DNA of 17,202 bases, taken from Alphaproteobacteria bacterium (GTDB lineage Bacteria > Pseudomonadota > Alphaproteobacteria > Puniceispirillales > Puniceispirillaceae). The DNA is taken from assembly GCA_011524805.1 (NCBI GenBank), contig WTJO01000128.1, positions 1 through 17,202 on the forward strand. Reading direction: 5' to 3'. Of this stretch, positions 1-8,298 are shown one piece after another (positions within the stretch are counted from its first letter, which is position 1; each line of letters opens with the position of its first letter). Below the pieces are notes generated by a model. That model saw only the letters and a program-made list of their open reading frames with translations, was not told the DNA's origin and did no database searches. Made by a program: the position numbers and the translations under genes.

Positions 1-1929
1 ACTGCGGCCACCAATGAAGAAGCGGTTACTCTGTGTGACCTTGTCACCAAGCCCGTCAACAATACCCAACCGGCCTCTTAGTCCCATTACAATACGGTTA
101 AACAAAAATGGTTTATAATACCCGAATTGTGCCTCAGTGCGGGAAAATTTCACATCTCCGCCTAGCCCCGAAACTGTTTCAGTGACTTCGGCAAGTGTGC
201 CTTCAGTTGGATCAAAGCGGTTATTTAGCGAGCTTCTGCCAAGCGTATATCCAACTGACGAGGCAATAAGCGATTTATTCTCTTCACCTGTGACAGAGGT
301 AGCAGTGGTCGCATTCTTCTGTGTCGAGCTGGTGTTAGAATATTTATAATTTATCCTGTGATAAACATCATTGGCGGCATTGAACCCGACACCCAGACCC
401 AGACCTTTGCTGGTGGTGGTAAAGTCATTTGATTTTTGCTGATTGCTGAAGACACTAGCATTACCACGCAAATCACGATTCATGAAATAAGGTTCTGTCA
501 ATCCAATTTCATAATTTGCCTGACTGCCAGAAAGTGAGGTTGACAGGTTAAGTGCGCGGCCTGTCCCAAGGAAGTTCTTCTCATTTATCCCGAATGAAAA
601 GGTTGTCTTATCAAGTGACGAATAGCCCGCCCCGATCGATAAATCACCTGTTGGCTGTTCCTGAACATCTACTTTGACAATAGACTGGTCAGGCGTTGAG
701 CCCTGTTCAGTTGATACTTCGACATCACGGAAATATCCAAGGTTGCGGATATTTCGGATAGACCTGTCCAGCTTAAGCTGGTTAAAGGCATCGCCTTCTA
801 CCAGTTCAAATTCGCGCCTGATAACCCTGTCCAGCGTGCGGGTATTATTGACCACCTGAATACGTTCAATATAGTTTTTCTGGGCGCTGCCGATATTGAT
901 AATCAAATCCAGCTTTGCCTCTTCGGGATTGGTCTTTATTTCAGGGATTATATTAACGAAAGAATAGCCTTCATTGCCAAGCTCGTTGGTAATATTTACA
1001 AGCCCTTCTTCGATATAGCGGACATCATACCATTCGCCTGATTTGAGCGGCAACAGGTCTCTAAACTGTCCGACATCCACATTCGCGATTTCCGAGACAA
1101 AACTCACATCATTCAGCTTATATCTGACACCTTCTTCAATTTCGAAGGTAATGGCAAAGCCGGTTCTGTCCGGAAGCAGGCCACCCTGAACGCGGCGAAC
1201 TTCAATATCGGCATAGCCGCGCGACAGATAATGCTGGCGAAGCAGTCTGATATCAAAATTCAGCCTGCCTTCATCATATTTATCTGCCGATGATAGAAAC
1301 GCCCACCATCTTTTCTGGCGACTTGAGATAACCTGACGCAAGGTGAAGTCTGAAAAACTGTCATTACCGATAAAGCGGATGTTTGTGATTTTTACAAGCG
1401 GCCCTTCATCTACTTCAAAGACCAGATTCACACGATTATTATCAAGCCTGATGATTTTAGGTTCCACACGGGCGGCAAACCGGCCAGACAGCTCGTAGAT
1501 TTTCAACAGGGTTTCAGTTGCATCAAGCGCAATACGCTGGGTATAGACACGCCTTGGCCGAATATCCAGCTCTCCCAGCAATTTCTCATCGCTTAAGACA
1601 TCATTGCCTTCAATATTGACCAGATTGATTATCGGGTTTTCAACAACGCTGATGCGGATGGCCGTCCCGGAACGTTCTATTGCCACATCTTCAAATAATT
1701 CTGTGTCATACAGCGTTTTAATAAGCGTAGAAAAGCGGCTTTCAGACAGCTCGTCTCCAACCCCGACAGGAAGATAGGTAAAGACAGTTTCATTTGAAAC
1801 ACGCTGATTACCCTCTACAATAATTTCAGAGATGGTAAATTTTTCTTGTGCAAGAACAGGCTGCATGCCGGCAACACACAAGGTTATCACCACTGCAACA
1901 AGCCGCACAAATCCGGCAATACATCTCAT
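1..1929 (-). CDS. bamA: BamA, outer membrane protein assembly factor (partial, C-terminus beyond left edge)
   Basis: BamA is the core of the BAM complex, which folds and inserts beta-barrel proteins into the outer membrane. The 643 codons visible begin with a signal peptide (about residues 1-27, hydrophobic core then VLA before Gln28). A series of POTRA repeats follows to about residue 420, including the typical last-POTRA wording LDRSIRNIRNLGYFRDVEV. The Omp85 barrel then starts near residue 426 with a GAGYSS strand. The frame is open at the window edge and stops just after NRFFIGGRS, immediately before where the conserved RGF loop motif should come. Roughly 120-150 residues are therefore missing, judging from usual family length. 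The start ATG at 1929 has a GAGGAG Shine-Dalgarno sequence 8 bases upstream. It follows rseP with a 67-base spacer, the standard order. Identity is very secure. Confidence 0.97.
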   Translation of the reverse strand, partial: MRCIAGFVRLVAVVITLCVAGMQPVLAQEKFTISEIIVEGNQRVSNETVFTYLPVGVGDELSESRFSTLIKTLYDTELFEDVAIERSGTAIRISVVENPIINLVNIEGNDVLSDEKLLGELDIRPRRVYTQRIALDATETLLKIYELSGRFAARVEPKIIRLDNNRVNLVFEVDEGPLVKITNIRFIGNDSFSDFTLRQVISSRQKRWWAFLSSADKYDEGRLNFDIRLLRQHYLSRGYADIEVRRVQGGLLPDRTGFAITFEIEEGVRYKLNDVSFVSEIANVDVGQFRDLLPLKSGEWYDVRYIEEGLVNITNELGNEGYSFVNIIPEIKTNPEEAKLDLIINIGSAQKNYIERIQVVNNTRTLDRVIRREFELVEGDAFNQLKLDRSIRNIRNLGYFRDVEVSTEQGSTPDQSIVKVDVQEQPTGDLSIGAGYSSLDKTTFSFGINEKNFLGTGRALNLSTSLSGSQANYEIGLTEPYFMNRDLRGNASVFSNQQKSNDFTTTSKGLGLGVGFNAANDVYHRINYKYSNTSSTQKNATTATSVTGEENKSLIASSVGYTLGRSSLNNRFDPTEGTLAEVTETVSGLGGDVKFSRTEAQFGYYKPFLFNRIVMGLRGRLGIVDGLGDKVTQSNRFFIGGRS

Positions 1930-1996
1930 CAACCCCACTCCTCGTTCCGGGTGTTACCAGACCAACCTGTCCGGCAACGATACTTTAGCACTAAGT

Positions 1997-3067
1997 CTAT
2001 CTGATCACATCAAAAATTGTAACATACAACATAAGCGAGAGCAGTAACGCCACCCCGCCGCGCAACAACACGCCCTGCACCGCTTCAGGCAGAGGGCGCC
2101 CTAAAATAGCCTCACAGGTAAACATCATCAGATGCCCCCCATCCAGCGCCGGAATTGGCAACAGATTAACAATACCAAGATTTATTGAAATCAGCGCAGT
2201 AAACATTACAAAGCTGATAATTCCCTGACGCGCAGCATCACCTGAAAATTCTGCTATCCGCACAGGCCCGCCCAGCTCATCCATAGAGGCATTGCCAGAA
2301 AACAGCTTTATGATACCGGCACCCATGGCGTTAATGGTGCGCACCACATCACGCCCCCCTTCAAACAGGGATTCAGTCAGCCCCAGCCGCCTAAATTCAC
2401 CGCCTGCAGAGATAATACCAAGCCTGCCAACAGTAGTTCCAAGCTGCTCAACATACACGCCTTCGGGTGTCACAGTCTTGCTGAGAAGCCGCCCATTTCT
2501 ATCAATGTCAAATGCTAGCGGTATATCGGCACTTTGCATTACTATCTGGCGCATATCTGCAAAATCGGTGATATTACTGCCATCTATTGAACGGACAATA
2601 TCTCCTTCTTTAAGACCTGCACTTGCCGCCGCAGAGCCGTCATTTACCGCCCCTATCTCGGCAGGAATAAAGGCTTTACCCGAGACCATATAGACACCAG
2701 CAAATAAAAACACTGCCAGAATAAAATTGGCAACAGGTCCTGCAAGAACAATTAGAAAGCGCTGGCCAAGGCTGGCACCAGCAAAGCTGCCATCATGCTT
2801 TTGTGCGTCAGCTCCAGCCTGACTGACCGCATTGATATCGCCCTTCATCTTGACATAGCCGCCAAGCGGAATAGCCGCGATTTGCCATTTTGTACCTGCT
2901 TTATCGCGCCAGCTTGCCAGCACAGGACCAAAGCCGATAGAAAACACATCAACAATCACGCCAGATTTCCGAGCCACCCAGTAATGCCCCAGCTCATGGA
3001 AAAACACCACGGGCATCAACACCGCAAGGAATGCGACCACATTTTCAAAAATACCACCAAATGGCAT
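1997..3067 (-). CDS. rseP: RseP, site-2 intramembrane zinc metalloprotease (M50)
   Basis: RseP cleaves membrane-spanning substrates such as anti-sigma factors and signal-peptide remnants inside the inner membrane. Numbered from the ATG at 3067 (356 aa), the zinc motif HELGH lies at 24-28 in the first membrane helix. A PDZ domain sits around 120-200, and the second metal-binding motif NLLPIPALDGG lies near 301-311 (Asp309) before the last helix. One PDZ domain and about 356 residues is normal for Alphaproteobacteria; E. coli RseP is longer with two PDZ domains. The frame can be extended two codons to a GTG at 3073, but the GGAG Shine-Dalgarno sequence would then be one base from the start, whereas it lies 7 bases from the ATG at 3067. 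I therefore chose the ATG. It sits 28-34 bases after dxr and just before bamA. Confidence 0.95.
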   Translation of the reverse strand: MPFGGIFENVVAFLAVLMPVVFFHELGHYWVARKSGVIVDVFSIGFGPVLASWRDKAGTKWQIAAIPLGGYVKMKGDINAVSQAGADAQKHDGSFAGASLGQRFLIVLAGPVANFILAVFLFAGVYMVSGKAFIPAEIGAVNDGSAAASAGLKEGDIVRSIDGSNITDFADMRQIVMQSADIPLAFDIDRNGRLLSKTVTPEGVYVEQLGTTVGRLGIISAGGEFRRLGLTESLFEGGRDVVRTINAMGAGIIKLFSGNASMDELGGPVRIAEFSGDAARQGIISFVMFTALISINLGIVNLLPIPALDGGHLMMFTCEAILGRPLPEAVQGVLLRGGVALLLSLMLYVTIFDVIR

Positions 3068-3101
3068 TTCCACTCTCCATCAACGCTGCCGGAAAGACAG
3101 C

Positions 3102-4259
3102 CTAATTGCCTGCATCTAGAAACTGCCTGACGTCATTATCAAGCGCAATTACATCTTCCAGTGTATCCAGCATGGCATGATTAACATTCGAATCCAACGC
3201 CCTGTTCACCAGCCCTGAAATATCTGTAAAGGTAATTTTGCCTTTCAAAAACCAGTCAACTGCAACCTCATTTGCAGCATTTAGAATAACTGCATTCGCA
3301 GGATTTGTGCCAATTACATCAACAGCAGAGGCAAAACATGGATATAGGGCTCTGTCTATCTGTTTGAACTCCAAATTTCCAAGGCTGACAAGGTCTAGCC
3401 GCTCTGGGTTCCATGCCAGCCGCTCAGGATAGCCTAGCGCATGCGAAATAGGCACCCGCATATCAGCAATACCTAGATGCGCAAGCCAGCTACCATCATT
3501 AAATTCCACCAGCCCGTGAATAGCCGACTGGGGATGAATAACAGCCCCTATCTGCTCTGGTTTAAGGCCAAACAGCCAATAGGCCTCAATCAGCTCAAGC
3601 CCTTTATTCATCATGCTTGCACTATCAATTGTAACCTTTGGCCCCATCTCCCAGTTCGGATGTGCCAATGCTGCGTCTATGGTTACATGCGCTAAATCAG
3701 CAGGTGCATAGTCACGGAACGGCCCACCTGAAGCAGTCAAGGTAATTGTTTTAATATCAGATGAACTTTCTGATATAAGACATTGATAAATCGCATTATG
3801 TTCAGAGTCTATCGGCAATATTCTGGCTGTTGACTGCGCCAGTTCTGCCATCATGATATGCCCTGCTGCTACAAGCGTTTCTTTATTGGCAAGTGCAATA
3901 TTCTGACCTGCACGGATGGCCGCATGAACAGAGTTCATCCCTGCCAGCCCAACAATACCGGCAACCAGCAAATCCACCTTATGGGCTGCAAGTTCGACAA
4001 GCGCATCTTCGCCAGCCAGTAATTCTGTCCCGGAATCTCCACATAATGCTACCAGTTCGGAATAGGATTCAGGATTGCTGATAACAGCTATTTCCGGTGA
4101 AAATTCGGCGATAATCTGTGCTAGTGCGGCTACGTTACTATGTGCTGTGACACCGTAAATTTCAAACCTGTCCGGATTGGCACGCACCAGATCAATCGTG
4201 CTGGTGCCAATTGAGCCTGTACCGCCAAAAATAGAAATTTTTTTTCTAAAATCTGTCAC
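3102..4259 (-). CDS. dxr: 1-deoxy-D-xylulose 5-phosphate reductoisomerase
   Basis: Dxr makes 2-C-methyl-D-erythritol 4-phosphate from DXP with NADPH, the committed step of the MEP isoprenoid pathway, in the cytosol. The 385-residue protein has the NADPH-binding turn GGTGSIG at 12-18, the ANKETLVAAG motif at 124-133, metal ligands Asp151 and Glu153 in IDSEHNA, and the third acidic ligand Glu222 in NKGLELIEA. It also carries the active-site segments SGGPF (177-181) and HPNWEMG (200-206). Length is normal. The start is a GTG at 4259 with only a weak purine stretch upstream and 17 bases after the cdsA stop, so translation may depend partly on ribosomes arriving from cdsA. Its product pathway feeds the polyprenyl synthase UppS encoded two genes upstream. 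Identity is very secure; the exact start is less so. Confidence 0.96.
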   Translation of the reverse strand: MTDFRKKISIFGGTGSIGTSTIDLVRANPDRFEIYGVTAHSNVAALAQIIAEFSPEIAVISNPESYSELVALCGDSGTELLAGEDALVELAAHKVDLLVAGIVGLAGMNSVHAAIRAGQNIALANKETLVAAGHIMMAELAQSTARILPIDSEHNAIYQCLISESSSDIKTITLTASGGPFRDYAPADLAHVTIDAALAHPNWEMGPKVTIDSASMMNKGLELIEAYWLFGLKPEQIGAVIHPQSAIHGLVEFNDGSWLAHLGIADMRVPISHALGYPERLAWNPERLDLVSLGNLEFKQIDRALYPCFASAVDVIGTNPANAVILNAANEVAVDWFLKGKITFTDISGLVNRALDSNVNHAMLDTLEDVIALDNDVRQFLDAGN

Positions 4260-4276
4260 AATATTCTTTTCTACAC

Positions 4277-5086
4277 CTAGCCTGTGAATAATAATGCCTG
4301 ATAATGCGCCAGAACAACAACAGGAAGTACAGGCAGATAGCCGTCAAACCTGTCTAGCACACCGCCATGACCGGGGATAAGCTGGCTGCTATCTTTCACA
4401 TTAAGTTGCCGCTTAAGCCATGATTCATACAAATCGCCCATCTGCGACAAGATGGTTATCAGAACAATCCACCCGTATATATAGGGGCTGGCAACACCCA
4501 GATCTGGCCCCAGCCACTCAAGCGCGCCATAGCCTGCTGCTGCGCCCCCCAGCATGCCGCCAATACTGCCAGACCATGTCTTGGACGGGCTGATAGCAGG
4601 TGCCAGTTTTGCCCCGCCTATAATCCGCCCACAACAATAGGCACCAATATCACAGGCAGAAATCACAATTGCGATAAATAAAATCAACGCAACGCCTGTC
4701 TGTAGCTGACTAATGATACCCAAACTGAACAGACAGGCTGATAACAGACAGGCAAATAGATAAAACCGCGATAGCGCGACCATCATCATCATGCTGGCAA
4801 GCAGTATGATGATGCCGATCTGTGCCTGCGCCAGACCATAAAAAATGCCGGCGATAAAGGTTGCACATAATGCCGCCAATGAGACCAGAAAACCCGTCAT
4901 GCCAGACAGACGCAGACATCCTGTCCTGCGCATCATTCCGGAAAATTCAGCAGATAGCCAGATGGCGGCAATGCCCAGCCCCACCACAGCAAAGCGTTCA
5001 CCTGACAGAACAGGCACTAAGATAGGAAGGAACAATAACGCGCCATATAGGCGCGGCCAGACATCTGATGGCTGCATACCAGCCAT
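4277..5086 (-). CDS. cdsA: Phosphatidate cytidylyltransferase (CDP-diacylglycerol synthase)
   Basis: CdsA converts phosphatidic acid and CTP to CDP-diacylglycerol, the precursor of all membrane phospholipids, in the inner membrane. The 269-residue product is largely hydrophobic with several membrane helices. Near the C-terminus it carries the complete family signature at about 222-248 (SWLKR, then VKD, then HGGVLDRFD), which holds the catalytic acidic residues. The SPSKTWSGSIGG segment just past the middle is also typical. The start ATG at 5086 lies two bases after the uppS stop, so the two are almost certainly translated together. A small cytidylyltransferase of this kind between uppS and dxr is the common proteobacterial arrangement. 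Nothing looks odd. Confidence 0.96.
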   Translation of the reverse strand: MAGMQPSDVWPRLYGALLFLPILVPVLSGERFAVVGLGIAAIWLSAEFSGMMRRTGCLRLSGMTGFLVSLAALCATFIAGIFYGLAQAQIGIIILLASMMMMVALSRFYLFACLLSACLFSLGIISQLQTGVALILFIAIVISACDIGAYCCGRIIGGAKLAPAISPSKTWSGSIGGMLGGAAAGYGALEWLGPDLGVASPYIYGWIVLITILSQMGDLYESWLKRQLNVKDSSQLIPGHGGVLDRFDGYLPVLPVVVLAHYQALLFTG

Positions 5087-5088
5087 TA

Positions 5089-5805
5089 TCAGCCAACCGT
5101 TCGCAAGGCACTGTCGCCACCAAAGCGGCGATTGCGGGTTCCATAATCATCAAGTGCAGATTTAAGGTCTGTTTCCGAGAAATCAGGCCACAGCTTGTCC
5201 GAAAAATATAGTTCGGCATAGCTGGCATCCCATAACAGGAAGTTTGAAATACGCTTTTCGCCTCCTGTGCGGATAAGCAAATCCACATCAGGTAGATCCT
5301 GTGTCATAAGATGCGATTTCACGGCTGTCACAGCACGTTCCTCATGAATATCAAAACCTTTGCTTAGCTGGTTAGCAAGCGCAACAACAGCCTGTGCTAT
5401 ATCCTGTCTGCCACCATAATTCACGGCAATGGTAAGCACCAGACCTGAATTATTTCTTGTTTTCTGTTCAACCATGCTAAACAGCTTTTGCATCTCATCA
5501 TCAAAAACAGAACGGTCACCAATTATTCTGAGACGCACATTCTGTGTCACTAATTCGTCTACTTCCTGCATTAGAAAGCGGCGCATCAATCCCATCAATG
5601 CGTCAATTTCCTTTGTGCTTCGTGACCAGTTTTCAGACGAAAAGGCAAATACGGTCAGATAGTTGATAGCCTGGTTTGAGACCGCTTTACAGATTTTCTT
5701 CAACGTCTGCGAGCCCTCATTATGTCCAATAGCGATATCGAGCGCATGGCCTCTTGCCCAGCGCCTGTTGCCGTCCATAATTATCGCAAGGTGATTTGGT
5801 ACCAT
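5089..5805 (-). CDS. uppS: Undecaprenyl diphosphate synthase (cis-prenyltransferase)
   Basis: UppS extends farnesyl diphosphate with isopentenyl units to the C55 carrier lipid used for peptidoglycan and surface polysaccharides. It is a soluble, membrane-associated dimer. The 238-residue protein opens with the diagnostic LAIIMDGNRRWAR, whose catalytic Asp is residue 11. It contains the family segments AFSSENWSRS, VRLRIIGD and NYGGRQDI, and near the end RTGGEKRISNFLLW and LWPDF, whose arginines bind diphosphate. Length matches the family. The start ATG at 5805 has a modest AAGG element upstream. It lies 40 bases after frr and two bases before cdsA. The substrate comes from the MEP pathway, in which dxr of the same cluster acts. 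Confidence 0.97.
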   Translation of the reverse strand: MVPNHLAIIMDGNRRWARGHALDIAIGHNEGSQTLKKICKAVSNQAINYLTVFAFSSENWSRSTKEIDALMGLMRRFLMQEVDELVTQNVRLRIIGDRSVFDDEMQKLFSMVEQKTRNNSGLVLTIAVNYGGRQDIAQAVVALANQLSKGFDIHEERAVTAVKSHLMTQDLPDVDLLIRTGGEKRISNFLLWDASYAELYFSDKLWPDFSETDLKSALDDYGTRNRRFGGDSALRTVG

Positions 5806-5845
5806 ACCCGAACCTTTTACGCTTTATAAGATCATGCAGTACTGT

Positions 5846-6403
5846 CTACACGCTCATAATATCTTTTTCTTTCTGAGACAGCATTTCATCCACACGAGCG
5901 ATATGCTTATCTGTCTGTTTTTGAATATCAGCTTCTATTCCATGCCGTTCATCTTCGGACATACCGCCTTCTTTTTCGGCTTTTCTCACTGATTCAATCG
6001 CATCACGTCTGATGTTCCTGACAGCCACACGACAGCTTTCTGCATATTTGCCAGCTACCTTGACCATATCTTTGCGTCTATCTTCTGACAGTTCAGGCAC
6101 AGGTATTCTGATAACCGTACCTTCTGCCTGCGGGTTTAGGCCTAAATCAGATTCCCTGATGGATTTTTCAACTGCTTCAGCCAGATTTGCATCCCACACT
6201 GTCACAGTCAGCAATCGCGATTCAGGTGCCGATATATTGCTAAGCTGGCTTAGGGGCATACGTGAGCCATAGGCATCTACCGTAATAGGCTCAAGCATCG
6301 CCGTTGAGGCGCGCCCTGCCCTCAGACCGGCCATTTCACTGCTAAAATTGGAAACTGATGCGTCCATTCTTCTAGCAACATCATCAAGATCAAAATCAGC
6401 CAT
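5846..6403 (-). CDS. frr: Ribosome recycling factor
   Basis: RRF splits post-termination ribosomes together with EF-G so that subunits can be reused. The 185-residue product has standard length and layout. A long helix at the N-terminus carries GLRAGRAS (about 26-33). A small beta-rich domain follows with RLLTVTVWD and GTVIRIPVPELSEDRRKDMVK. Two C-terminal helices then complete the three-helix bundle, including the conserved RNIRRDA. The ATG at 6403 has a GAGGG Shine-Dalgarno sequence five bases upstream. It follows pyrH by 32 bases, the nearly universal pyrH-frr pairing in bacteria. Nothing unusual is visible. Confidence 0.97.
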   Translation of the reverse strand: MADFDLDDVARRMDASVSNFSSEMAGLRAGRASTAMLEPITVDAYGSRMPLSQLSNISAPESRLLTVTVWDANLAEAVEKSIRESDLGLNPQAEGTVIRIPVPELSEDRRKDMVKVAGKYAESCRVAVRNIRRDAIESVRKAEKEGGMSEDERHGIEADIQKQTDKHIARVDEMLSQKEKDIMSV

Positions 6404-6435
6404 TACATCCCTCTCTGTTCGAATATGTCTATTGC

Positions 6436-7158
6436 TTATTTTTTCGTATCCACGATGGTGAATTTGCCATCATGTTTCAACACTTTTGAAAATCCGCCTG
6501 CCTGTTCAATCGAGAAAACAAGAATTGGAATGTTATTCTCACGCGCAAGCGATATGGCAGAGGCATCCATCACCTTCAAATCCTGTGCCAGCACATCCAT
6601 ATAATCAAGCCTGTCAAACCGTTTGGCATCAGGGTTCTTTTCAGGGTCTGAATCATATACGCCATCTACCCGTGTGCCTTTTAGAAGCGCATCACAATTC
6701 ATTTCGGATGCACGAAGCGCGGCGGCGGTATCTGTCGTGAAGAACGGATTGCCTGTACCGGCCGCGAAAATCACAATCCGGCCTTTTTGCATATGACGCA
6801 TGGCACGTCTGCGGATATAGGGCTCACAAACTGCGCTAATTGGCAGGGCAGACATCACCCGCACCGGCGTATCCATTCCTTCAAGCGCATTCTGCATGGC
6901 AAGCGCATTCATTACAGTTGCCAGCATGCCCATATAATCGCCCGTTGCGCGTTCCATGCCCGCGGCGGCGCCTGATACACCGCGGAAAATATTACCGCCG
7001 CCTATCACCAGACAAATTTCAATCCCCTGTTCGGCAACTGCCTTCACCTCAGAGGCAACCGAGGCAACCATTTCAGCATCAATGCCATATGACTGTGTGC
7101 CCATCAGGGATTCGCCAGAAATTTTCAGCAAAACCCGTTTATAGTGATAGTGTGACAT
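6436..7158 (-). CDS. pyrH: UMP kinase (uridylate kinase)
   Basis: PyrH phosphorylates UMP to UDP, the first dedicated step toward UTP, CTP and UDP-sugars. It is a cytosolic hexamer of the amino acid kinase fold. The 240-residue product shows the phosphate-binding KISGES at 12-17, the GGGNIFRG turn near 53-60, the TGDYMGMLAT UMP-site helix, and the GTGNPFFTTD segment that is hallmark for bacterial UMP kinases. The start ATG at 7158 has a weak GGGA element 8 bases upstream. An intrinsic terminator separates it from tsf, so pyrH probably begins its own transcription unit running through frr to bamA. Confidence 0.97.
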   Translation of the reverse strand: MSHYHYKRVLLKISGESLMGTQSYGIDAEMVASVASEVKAVAEQGIEICLVIGGGNIFRGVSGAAAGMERATGDYMGMLATVMNALAMQNALEGMDTPVRVMSALPISAVCEPYIRRRAMRHMQKGRIVIFAAGTGNPFFTTDTAAALRASEMNCDALLKGTRVDGVYDSDPEKNPDAKRFDRLDYMDVLAQDLKVMDASAISLARENNIPILVFSIEQAGGFSKVLKHDGKFTIVDTKK

Positions 7159-7187
7159 GCCATATATCCCATAGAAGCCGTTGCGCT

Positions 7188-7217
7188 ATAATGCCCTAAT
7201 TTTCATATAAGAAACAA
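7188..7217 (-). promoter_or_regulatory. Weak candidate promoter for the pyrH-frr-uppS-cdsA-dxr-rseP-bamA unit
   Basis: Reading the minus strand, TTGTTT (7217-7212) and CATTAT (7193-7188) are separated by 18 bases, about 30 bases upstream of the pyrH start. Each matches only part of the sigma-70 consensus. The main reason to expect a promoter here is position: an intrinsic terminator lies directly upstream and seven genes follow. Another A/T-rich hexamer in the same 90 bases could be the true element. Confidence 0.3.
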
Positions 7218-7242
7218 CAAAAAACGATATATGGCGCACCAG

Positions 7243-7282
7243 ATAAAACAAACCCCCTTCCTGTCCAGACAAAAAGGGGGTT
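7243..7282 (-). terminator. Rho-independent terminator of rpsB-tsf
   Basis: A perfect 9-bp inverted repeat, AACCCCCTT (7251-7259) with AAGGGGGTT (7274-7282), flanks a 14-base loop that itself contains the short complement TGTC/GACA. In the minus-strand transcript the stem is followed at once by TGTTTTATC (7250-7242), a U-rich tail. On the plus strand no T-run follows, so the terminator is oriented. It begins 24 bases after the tsf stop codon and ends about 85 bases before pyrH, cleanly dividing the two transcription units. Confidence 0.85.
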
Positions 7283-7306
7283 CACAAAAAGATATCTTGT
7301 AAAAGA

Positions 7307-8227
7307 TTAGCTACCTAGCTGTGCGGCGACCTCTGCGGCAAAGTCTGTTTCTTCTTTTTCGATGCCGGCACCAAGCACGAACTGGGCATAGGCTGACACG
7401 GCAATATCACTACCCGCATCCTTGCCTGCCTTTTCGACAACAGCGCCAACTTTTGTTTCGCCATCAATGACGAATGTCTGCTCAAGAAGCACAACTTCTT
7501 CGTAATATTTGCGCATTCTGCCCTCAACCATTTTTTCCGCAATTTCCTGAGGCTTGCCAGATTCTTTTGCCTGCTCGATAAGCACTTCGCGCTCACGGGC
7601 AATCATTTCAGGATCAAGATCGGCAACTGACAGGCTAGCAGGTGACGTAGCGGCAATATGCATGGCGATTTGCTTGCCAAGCGGTGCCAGCACAGATGCG
7701 TCTGCGGCTGAATTCATTCCTACCAGCACACCGATACGGCCAAGGCCATCTGCTACCGAATTGTGGATGTAAGGTACAACCACACCATTATCTACAGACA
7801 GCTTCTGCATCCGGCGCAAGGTCATATTCTCGCCAATCGTGGCAATTTTATGGGTAAGCTCTTCAGCTACATTTCTGCCAGTCTCAGGATAATCCATAGC
7901 ATTCAGCCCATCCAGATCATCTGCTTTGAGTGCCAATTCTGCCAGCGTTGTGGCAAATTGCTGAAACTCTTCATTACGAGAGACGAAATCAGTCTCCGAA
8001 TTTAGCTCTACCATCGCGCCCTGTTGGCCATCCACGCTTACAGCGACCAGACCTTCTGAGGCCACACGGCCAGATTTCTTGGCTGCCGCGGCCAGACCTT
8101 TGGTACGAAGCCAGTCAATCGCGGCATCCATATCGCCACTTGTTTCATTTAGCGCCTTTTTGCAATCCATCATGCCTGCGCCTGATTTTTCGCGAAGTTC
8201 TTTCACCTGTGCAGCTGTTACGCTCAT
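7307..8227 (-). CDS. tsf: Translation elongation factor Ts
   Basis: EF-Ts is the guanine nucleotide exchange factor that recycles EF-Tu from its GDP form. The 306-residue product starts with the UBA-like N-terminal domain (about 1-52: VKELREKSGAGMMDCKKAL). It then carries the exchange core with the TDFV motif at 79-82 in NSETDFVSRNEEF, the element that inserts into EF-Tu. Two related core subdomains follow, including HIAATSP and the coiled-coil protrusion with EQAKESGKP. Length is typical. The ATG at 8227 has an AAGGA Shine-Dalgarno sequence nine bases upstream. It follows rpsB with a 71-base spacer and ends in front of an intrinsic terminator. Confidence 0.97.
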   Translation of the reverse strand: MSVTAAQVKELREKSGAGMMDCKKALNETSGDMDAAIDWLRTKGLAAAAKKSGRVASEGLVAVSVDGQQGAMVELNSETDFVSRNEEFQQFATTLAELALKADDLDGLNAMDYPETGRNVAEELTHKIATIGENMTLRRMQKLSVDNGVVVPYIHNSVADGLGRIGVLVGMNSAADASVLAPLGKQIAMHIAATSPASLSVADLDPEMIAREREVLIEQAKESGKPQEIAEKMVEGRMRKYYEEVVLLEQTFVIDGETKVGAVVEKAGKDAGSDIAVSAYAQFVLGAGIEKEETDFAAEVAAQLGS

Positions 8228-8251
8228 TGTTTCTCATCCTTAGTGTTTACC

Positions 8252-8266
8252 CTGCCAGACAGGCAG
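8252..8266 (-). other. Short hairpin between rpsB and tsf
   Basis: CTGCC (8252-8256) and GGCAG (8262-8266) form a 5-bp GC-rich stem with a five-base loop, 33 bases after the rpsB stop in the transcript and about 25 bases before the tsf start. No U-run follows it, so it is not a good terminator. It could be a processing or mRNA-stability element, or chance. Confidence 0.35.
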
Positions 8267-8298
8267 CGGCCTTAAATGCTTAACTTTTGCCAATATGA

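Noticed and set aside
137..1924. Small plus-strand open frames at 137-349, 674-859 and 1832-2047
   Set aside because: They lie opposite bamA, whose minus-strand frame is continuous and recognisable throughout; their translations resemble no family and lack good ribosome-binding sites.
7289..7298. Palindrome AAGATATCTT after tsf
   Set aside because: It is short and A/T-rich, lies between the tsf stop and the clear terminator, and has no promoter context, so chance is the simplest reading.
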